DNA from: Diphasiastrum complanatum | Taxonomy: Eukaryota; Streptophyta; Lycopodiopsida; Lycopodiales; Lycopodiaceae | Length of the DNA stretch: 64,000 bases | Reading direction: 5' to 3' | Assembly: GCA_029204225.1 (NCBI GenBank) | Contig: CM055098.1 | Coordinates: forward strand, 3,039,106 to 3,103,105 | Shown here: positions 57,375 through 64,000 of the stretch, piece by piece | Position numbering within the stretch: the stretch's first letter is position 1 | Layout: each line of letters starts with the position of its first letter | Position numbers and translations under genes: made by a program | The notes under the pieces: generated by a model | Databases searched by the model: none | What the model was told of the DNA's origin: nothing | The model's input: the letters and a program-made list of their open reading frames with translations, nothing else

Positions 57375-58000
57375 TCAGAGAGTGGTGGGGGAGATGTGAA
57401 AATCAGAGATGAGAGGTATGGAGGATGGTGATCCCATGAGATAGTCCACAACACTATAACCGCCACTGTGAGGATGACAAGTATAACTGTCGAAATCTGG
57501 CCAGCAAGTTAGGCCATTGTAAATGGCTAACTCATGTGCCTCTCCAAACTGCAATAAATGCTCACCATAGGGGGTAATAGGTCCCAAGTTGTCCTCTGAA
57601 ACCCTGGTAACTCCCATCTCATCGCTGTCAAGAGCATGAATGCAGAGCTGGTCGGTGATGTCATAAAACTCGGACTGTCGTGAGGAGGTTTGAGCATTAA
57701 AATCCCCAGTGAGGAAAATATGCCCTCGCTCTGCAAATCTGATAATATCAGGTGACAAATCAAGGTATGGTGAACCTGTGCCCTCTGCAAACGATGAAGA
57801 CTCTGGAGGAAAGTAACAAGCCACCACAAAGAGGTCCCTGTCCAAACCAATGTCCTGTCCAACAATACGAATCCAGATATAGCGTGCATGCTCGCCATGT
57901 CTGATGAACTCGATGCTCGAGTGAAGAGACTCTCTATATAGGCATGCAACCCCTCCGGATACCCGACCACTAGCTGATCTAGTCTCAGGCCTGATTACAG
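57375..58000 (-). pseudogene. LINE 1 endonuclease (partial)
   Basis: Apurinic-type endonuclease, C-terminal two thirds: LDRDLFVVACYFPPES, HIFLTGDFNAQTS, YSVVDYLMGSPSSIPLISDF and, in the next frame, PLSDHSFLSF (the conserved SDH). Missing N-terminus. On its 5' side it is joined straight to the C-terminus of LINE 2 at about 58,010. Confidence 0.75.
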
Positions 58001-58009
58001 AATCCCATC

Positions 58010-59807
58010 TGTATCCTGGAAAAATAGGTCATCTGAAAATAAAGTGAAACTCATCCTCAACCTCCTGTAGTGTACAGCACTGACATATCCGTAAGGGTCA
58101 TGGTGTGTCTGTGTATCTGCCTGTCTCAATAGCCAGCTGATGAGAAGAGACCCGAAGTTCACCAATGCGGTAGCGCAGGCCAAAAGACAATGCCTAAGAG
58201 AGATAACTCGGTCTGACGGGAAGCCCTGAAGCATCAAGGTGAAGAAAGTGAGTGTGATAGAACTGAAGCTTAACCCGTGATGGATCCAGGTGAGACCAGA
58301 CAGTGTGTATGTATGCTCTGTAGATCTGTCGGCGAATGAACGTATGAGTCCCATTTGGGAGGTCAGACATAGATAATCCCCAACTATGTAGAAAGTTCGA
58401 AGCATACTGAAACCATGAGGACTTAGCCCTCTCCTCGGCTAAAGTGCGAGAAGATGTAAAAGCCGCTACCACATATTTGGAAGAATCAAGCTCTGAAACT
58501 CTATGAATGAATGTGACGATCCTGGAAATAGGCTCTACAATCAGTGGGGGAGAAGCAAACTCTGCCAAAATAATATCGTGAGGAACTAACTGCTTGGCCC
58601 GAATCATCCGGCTAAGCATGAGAATCTGCAAACGCGAGATGTCACTCCAAGTATCTCTAGATAAGCCTGGGCCCCATGTCTCTGTTGAATACAGTGCAAC
58701 TGGAGAAACAGTCGAAGAGAAAAGGAGGCAACGTGTATCAGGGTCATGTACGTAACAAGTAGAGGAAAACCTCTCCATCTGAACAAGAGCTGAACCCCTT
58801 GCGTAGCCTAGCCAATGCAGCTGGTCTAAAAGAAAGTAATGGACCCAAGAAGAGAACACCCAGGTATGTGTAAAACGCTACTATCTCTAGAAGTTGTCCG
58901 TCATAATAAAACATAGTGTCTCTCATATGTTGTCTGTTGGTGTTAAACACCATAACCTTGGTCTTACCAATGTTCACCCTCAGCCCCCATGTCTATACAA
59001 GGCATCCAGGTGTTGCTAAAGTCTTGCAGCCGAGATAGCAGCAATGACTTCCTATGAAAAACCAAGAGATGCCAAACGCTGGAGCAACAAGTGTCTCGGA
59101 ACCGAATCAAACGCTTTGAGGAAATCCACAGAGCAACAATAAACCCTCTGTCTCCTGGACTTCGCCGCCTCAATGATACATCTAAGTATGAATACCTGGT
59201 CAGCTGTGGAGTAGCCTGCTCTAAAACTTGCCTGACCCATAAAGTATAACTCCTCTGTCTCTGCATGAGAGCTGATGATAGACTGCATGACTTGTCTACC
59301 TTCAGAGGATCACCAGTCTTAAGTATAGGGTGCTACACCAAAGTGTGGGAAGGCCATTAATAACAGATTGATTAAAAACATGAGATATGTATGGAGCAAC
59401 AATATGGGCGATAGGTTTTAGGAAATCCATACTTAGGGAGTCAACATCAATGGCTATATGGGTCCCATGAATATTTTTTATGGCACTTTCAATCATGGGA
59501 GGAGTGAAAAGGGTGAATTCCGATGGTAGTGGTGAGAGAGAGTTGGGAGGAGAGTCAATTGTATAGAATTTTGCAACATAGTCAATCCAGGATTCGATGG
59601 CTCCGCCCCCTGTAGATCCAAATGTTGGCCTTTGTCACAGCATTTTGAACGAATTGTTCTCGTTGGTAACAATCATTGTCTTTAATCCACTGTGTGCACC
59701 AAAGATCTATCGAGCTTGTGGGAAAAACTTTAACACTAGAGATGCGGCACTTACAATGACATTTACGAAACAGTGTTAATTTTTGGGTCCACCCCTGCAA
59801 TATCAAA
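58010..59807 (-). mobile_element. LINE 2, decayed copy
   Basis: Minus strand. RT N-part (MIESAIKNIHGTH, NQSVINGLPTLWCS), then SVDFLKAFDSVPRHLLLQRL near 59,110, a deletion that removes the YADD box, then NIGKTKVMVFNTNRQHMRDT and ILMLSRMIRAKQLVPHDIIL (58,590), and the C-terminal ICQCCTLQEVEDEFHFIFR. It is a different subfamily from LINE 1 (diverged at most positions). No intact frame. Confidence 0.75.
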
Positions 59808-60975
59808 AGCATTATTAATGTCTTTTCCATGCCAAAAGGCATATAAGACTAGTAAATGTACATGTCAAGTATGTGGTAACCGTGGGAGCGTATGAAACAT
59901 CTCCGAAACAGTAACAAAAATAACATATCTAAATACTATGAACCGAAATAAATGTGAACATATGAAATATGAAACATGTGGGAGCATAGGTACGGCTAAA
60001 TGTCATGAATGAGGTATGACACTATCATCCAGTCATGTCCTGCTGATGCTATAGAAAGATGTAGTATGAGCTGCAGAAGGAAGGGCCGCTGGTGGTCGCT
60101 AACGTCGACTAGGGGGATGTGGTCTCCTCGTGATAGGTCAAATAGCTTGTGCTGCAACATGAGTATGAGTGGGACGTTGTCTCTAATCCCTATGAGCAGG
60201 CAGGTCGTCATCATCATCATCAGATGCTAGGTCCCGTTGTCTTCTCCTAGAGAAGGAGGTAATCTGAGGCTGAGAAACATGACTCTGCTGGGCTGTCTAA
60301 CATAGGTCCTATCGTAGTAGGAACATCTCTCGTATCATGAGTTCAACACATCGGGAGTCCCCGTAGGCTATGAGTGATCGTAGTGTGACAGGCATGTAGC
60401 GAAATAGGCAATGGTATCTCCCTCTGATCTCATAGTATACATGGCACCTAGTGATAAAGTGCTCCTCCGACTCTACCTCATCCAGGGAACATAACTAGCA
60501 AATCTGCTCCTCCCTCAGGTTACTATGGAACCTCCCAGTCTCAATAGCCAGCTGATGTGATGATATGTTGAGCTGTCCCAATGTTAATCTGAGGATAGTG
60601 TGGCAAAACTGGGAACCCTGCTATGTCTATCTCAATAAAATGAGTCCGGCTTAACCCCAAGCTTTCGCCCCCAAGTATGATCGAGATATGCCCGATATAA
60701 GAAGCGTCTGATATACTTATGAGTACCTGAGGGGAGCTCTGTAATGGAGATACCAAATGACTCAGGGAGGAAGTGGGACGCCTGGGAGAACCACGATAAC
60801 CTGTATCCCTGATCATGTGAGGAAGCAAGCGCTATCTGTTTATATCTCGTATCTGCATCTGAAAGTGCCTGAACTCTCTGAATATAAGCAACAAGCTGGA
60901 AAGCTGCATCTATCTGAATGGGTGGAACAACAAACTCTACAAGATGGATCTCGTGTAGAACAACAGATACTATCT
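59808..60975 (-). mobile_element. LINE 3, 3' fragment
   Basis: The 3' UTR (59,808-60,230) matches that of LINE 1 closely by eye (TGCCAAAAGGCATATAAGAC at 59,832 and 54,248). The C-terminal coding part is broken (LAYPSQ- and RTHFIEIDIAGFPVLPHY-type pieces, 60,541-60,828). Truncated at about 60,975. Same subfamily as LINE 1. Confidence 0.75.
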
Positions 60976-61339
60976 AAAACAATAATGTAAGCATGCTAAA
61001 TACTGAAAAATCACGAACTAATGGAAATATTGATGGAGAGGACATAAGTCGTCACAACAGATACCCCAAAAGTATCATAACTTTGTAAAGCAAGTACTAA
61101 GCAAATACTACAACAAAACAAAAAAAGAATAGTCATAGCTAGCCGAATCATGAAGTGAGGGAACATCTACAATGACATCTGTAGTAGAGGAAACAACTAA
61201 AGCCATGAGGGCTCGAGCCTGATCTGCCAATAATGGTGTATGATAAAAGGCATCAATAGGCTCACAAGTGGCCTCCTCGAGAGGACGACCATCCTACTAT
61301 ACCAAAAATTGAACCTGCCTACGACGTCGACTATGCTGA

Positions 61340-62656
61340 AGGCAAACCTAATGGATGGCAACTAGCAAAAAAAAAGGAACAGCTCTGGCTCTGTAGGAAA
61401 TGTGAGATCGCGAGGAGCATCATCCTCAATGGCAGCTCGTAAAAGGCTAACATGAAATATATCACAGGCTCGTGTAGAATCAGGCAACTGTAACCGGCAT
61501 GTAACAGGGCTGAGGCGATCCAAGATACAGTAAGGCCCATAATAGCGTCGTGCAAGCTTCTCAGTAGAAGCGTGACCCTGAACAAAGTGATGACGTGCAA
61601 AGCGTGACCGGAGGTAAACCATATCACCAACCTAAAACTCAACATGACGGCAATGACGATGAACAGAAGTCTGATAGCGCTGCTGAACATGCTGTAAGCT
61701 AGAAATAAGCTCGCGAGCACCAGATAAAAAAGAGGCAATGGTAACTGGTGTATCATCAGGAGGAAGAGGCACTCCTGGCAAAAGTGGAGCATACCCATGA
61801 TCCAATAAGAAAGGTGAAACTCCAGTGTTGGTACTAACAAAGCTATACTCTGCCAAACATAAATGCTGATCCCAATCCTTCCCTGAAGGAGAAACAAAAT
61901 GTCGAAGATAATCCTCAAGGATCCGATTAAGGACCTCAGTCTGCCCATCAGCAGTAGAATGATAAGCAGTACCCATCAGAAGCTATACATCCAAAATACG
62001 CATAAGCTCTGTCTAGAATGTAGATGTAAACTTACTATTCCGGTCAGATAGGATAGTACGTGGCATACCATGCAAGCAAAAAATCTCTAATAGAAAAAGA
62101 CATGCGCACTGCTCAGCTGTAATAGTACTATGGCCGGTATAAAGTGTGCCTGTTTCGAGAACCGATCTACCACCACCATACAAGAGTCATGACTACGGTG
62201 GGTATGAGAAAGACCAAGGATAAAGTCCATAGAAATATCTGTCCACTGGCGATGAGGAATGGGCCAACTCTGGAGCAAACCAGCGGACTTAGCACGGGAA
62301 TATTTATTATGGGCACAAAAAGGACAATCACGAATAAGATGGGCTAGCTCAGACTTCATGGATGGCCAATAAAAATTGTCCTTAAGAAGTGCATAAGACT
62401 TCTGAAAACCAAAATGGCCACCAATAGGGGAAGCATGAGCATCAGACAACAACTGAGGACGAATGGAAAGAGAACTGGGAATACATAAAGCACCATAGTA
62501 GTATAAACGATCATCAACAACAGTATAAACTTGAAACTTACGAGAGGCCGAAAGGGGACGAGAACGATAAACATCAGAAAAGTCTGAACAAGACAAATAT
62601 GCGGCCGGTAAATCATCAAACCAAGAAGGAACTGAAGCAACAAGACTATGTAACAA
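61340..62656 (-). pseudogene. Gypsy integrase region
   Basis: 62,087-62,656: zinc-binding part HASPIGGHFGFQKSYALLKD with CPFCAHNK, then the core SWPIPHRQWTDISMDFILGL and MVVVDRFSKQAHFIP. After a gap with stops, 61,632-61,976 gives TAYHSTADGQTEVLNRILED (conserved end of the core) and WDQHLCLAEYSFVSTNTGVS. 61,362-61,622 gives the GPY/F block ARRYYGPYCILDRLSPVTCR and IFHVSLLR. Several stops. It would insert the element DNA. Confidence 0.8.
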
Positions 62657-62659
62657 TGC

Positions 62660-62737
62660 AGGAGCACCAAAGGGACTATGGCTAGGAACAAGGAGGACAG
62701 GAGCACCAAAGGGACTATGGCTAGGAACAATGAGGCC
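62660..62737. repeat. 39-bp in-frame tandem duplication
   Basis: AGGAGCACCAAAGGGACTAT begins at 62,660 and at 62,699. On the minus strand it doubles the 13-codon phrase [13 protein letters not shown] at the RT/integrase deletion junction. Confidence 0.9.
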
Positions 62738-62996
62738 CTGAGATACTGATGGAAGTGGCGAAGGGGACGGTTGAGAAATGGAAGACTTCCTTTCGGGGAG
62801 CTCAGAATTAAACCCTTGAGCTCGGTGAATGAGTCTTCCATACTAGACTTGAAAATTGCTCAAAACTTGGTGAAATTTTCTGGATGGAACTATTTTTACA
62901 AGTAGGGATTGGCATATGTGGTCTTTTGGTTACTATCCCTCTTTTAGAAATCACCGAAAAAGTTACACAAGATCCAATAGGAATCCAATTCATCAC

Positions 62997-63686
62997 TTAA
63001 ATTTGCGCCCATTCATGTTTGCATTTGCAAACAAGTATGGACAACAAATACACATGAATTAATCATAAACAACTTATGAAGGAAGAAGAATTGGAAAGAG
63101 CAGATCATTAAGTATCCTAAAGATTCAAAATGCACCCTATTCACTCAAAGAAGTTTGTAGAAGAGAATAGCATCTTTTGAAGAAAATCCAACACCCCACT
63201 AATTTCCAGCGCTGAAAAAATTGGAAACTTGCTCACAAAGGCAGCTAAATACACCTATTGTGCCACAAGTTTTCTGTATTTGTTGGCTGGAAAATAAACC
63301 ATAGATCTGAGAAAAAAAATGATCAAAAAAGTTTGAAAAACAGTGACCTGCCTGCCAGCAGAAAACCAGCAACTAACATTGTCATAACAAACGTCCAAAA
63401 TAGGTGAAAAATGCGCCTTTAGACAACAGAAAATGCGCCCATAGTGAAGGAGATTTGCGCCCAACCTGTAGAAATATGTGCCTCCTTGCTGCTTGGAAAA
63501 TGTGCCAATAAATCTGCATCAAACCTGCTCACAGAGACATTGTGAAGTGCGCCCAATCTGCTTAAAAATGCACCTTTTAGAGACTCCATTGGCTGTAACA
63601 AAATCGCCCATCTACCTACCTTCCAATATGAATAATAATCAACAGGATGTAGAGGCTATGAGTGTTAATCATGCAGCCTATGAACC
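62997..63686 (-). other. Gypsy leader with GGGCGCA-type motif array
   Basis: GCGCC or close variants occur at about 63,007, 63,414, 63,435, 63,454, 63,476, 63,502, 63,550 and 63,570, often preceded by AAAT. No gene seen. Confidence 0.6.
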
Positions 63687-63699
63687 TGCTCCGATACCA

Positions 63700-64000
63700 T
63701 GTCGGGATTCAAGGTGAACTAGAAGCGGAAACATTCACATTGAATTAAGTGATTAACGTTCTATGAATAATCACAAATTATGCATACAAGTGGAAGCATC
63801 ACTCTCTCTAGTCTCTCCAACCTCTTCCTTTTTTCTTCAGCAAAAAGAGGGTGCCTATTTATACTAGTAGAGATAGAGAAATCCAAAGGCCAATGGTTCC
63901 CAATGTGAAATATCCAAAAGCCAACAGCCAACAGCCAAGAGCCATATGTTACATAGGAGTTACAAAAGCAAATGAAAAGCCTTGGCATTGGACAACCAAG
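63700..64000 (-). repeat. LTR of the gypsy element, incomplete in window
   Basis: On the plus strand it starts TGTCGGGATTCAAGG directly after the reverse-complement primer site (GCTCCGATACCA), and continues to the window end. Confidence 0.65.

Larger units (their letters stand above)
54223..58010 (-). mobile_element. LINE 1, 5'-truncated non-LTR retrotransposon
   Basis: Minus strand. Partial endonuclease at the 5' side (58,000-57,375: FLTGDFNAQ, SVVDYLMGS, PLSDHSF), RT (57,084-55,876), a C-terminal region with CQFCSSDEVESEEHFIFRCP (54,900), and a 3' UTR that ends near CATTAATAAAGC at 54,223. That end carries an AATAAA signal and matches the 3' end of LINE 3 at 59,808. The first part of the endonuclease and any ORF1 are missing. 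Frame shifts and two tandem duplications make it inactive. Confidence 0.85.
61140..64000 (-). mobile_element. Deleted gypsy/chromovirus element running off the window
   Basis: Minus strand. 5' LTR 63,700 to beyond 64,000 (CCGACA end), primer site TGGTATCGGAGC at 63,688-63,699, leader with recurring GCGCC motifs, a short gag-like start (MEDSFTELKGLILSS, 62,841), then a jump into the RT phrase [10 protein letters not shown] and another jump into the region before integrase. The integrase follows, then a chromodomain-like remnant (VQFLV, GRPLEEATCEP) near 61,220-61,330. Same family as the plus-strand fragment at 32,740-34,155. No 3' LTR found. Confidence 0.75.

Overview
This window looks like nuclear DNA of a land plant with a large, repeat-loaded genome. 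Two host genes support that. One is a VQ-motif protein gene (+ strand, about 26.1-27.1 kb). The other is most of a granule-bound starch synthase (GBSSI) gene (- strand, last twelve exons between 40,330 and 51,436), with exon borders where I remember plant waxy/GBSSI genes having them. Long TC, TA and GA microsatellites, Copia and Ty3/gypsy (chromovirus) retrotransposons and LINEs fill the rest. Introns of several kb packed with transposons would suit a fern or gymnosperm, but the sequence does not settle the lineage. I see no rRNA, tRNA or CRISPR array.

Layout. 1-6,879: a non-autonomous Copia-type element (1,584-6,616, TSD ATGAA) sits inside the LTR of a related element. Both carry a long reading frame where reverse transcriptase and RNase H should be. 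6,930-8,830: decayed gypsy element (-). 8,830-12,735: no gene seen. 12,736-22,562: a Copia element (TSD ATTGT) with a second Copia element (14,292-19,222, TSD AAATA) nested in its integrase/RT junction. 22,740-23,376: fragment of the non-autonomous lineage. 24,445-25,824: microsatellites and a 203-bp perfect tandem duplication upstream of the VQ gene. 28,000-30,060: two diverged LINE-like endonuclease relics facing each other around a Copia gag relic. 30,735-34,155: three gypsy fragments in mixed orientation. 34,160-40,300: no secure gene.

40,330-51,436: GBSSI. Its twelve visible exons join without a frame break into 496 codons ending in a typical GBSSI C-terminus. The transit peptide and KTGGL exon were not found before the window end, so either the next intron exceeds 12.5 kb or the 5' end is lost. 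The 6.85-kb intron (43,987-50,834) holds an LTR relic, an alternating series of two GC-rich repeat families separated by TA runs, and a chromovirus relic.

53,400-60,975: a head-to-tail pile of four broken LINE copies (-). 61,140-64,000: a deleted gypsy element (-) whose LTR runs off the window.

The VQ protein is probably a WRKY/MAPK-linked regulator and GBSSI makes amylose; nothing ties them together except proximity. The most unusual structures are the Copia lineage with replaced RT and a 1.8-kb TA-flanked inverted-repeat element with 84-bp satellites and two overlapping small ORFs.
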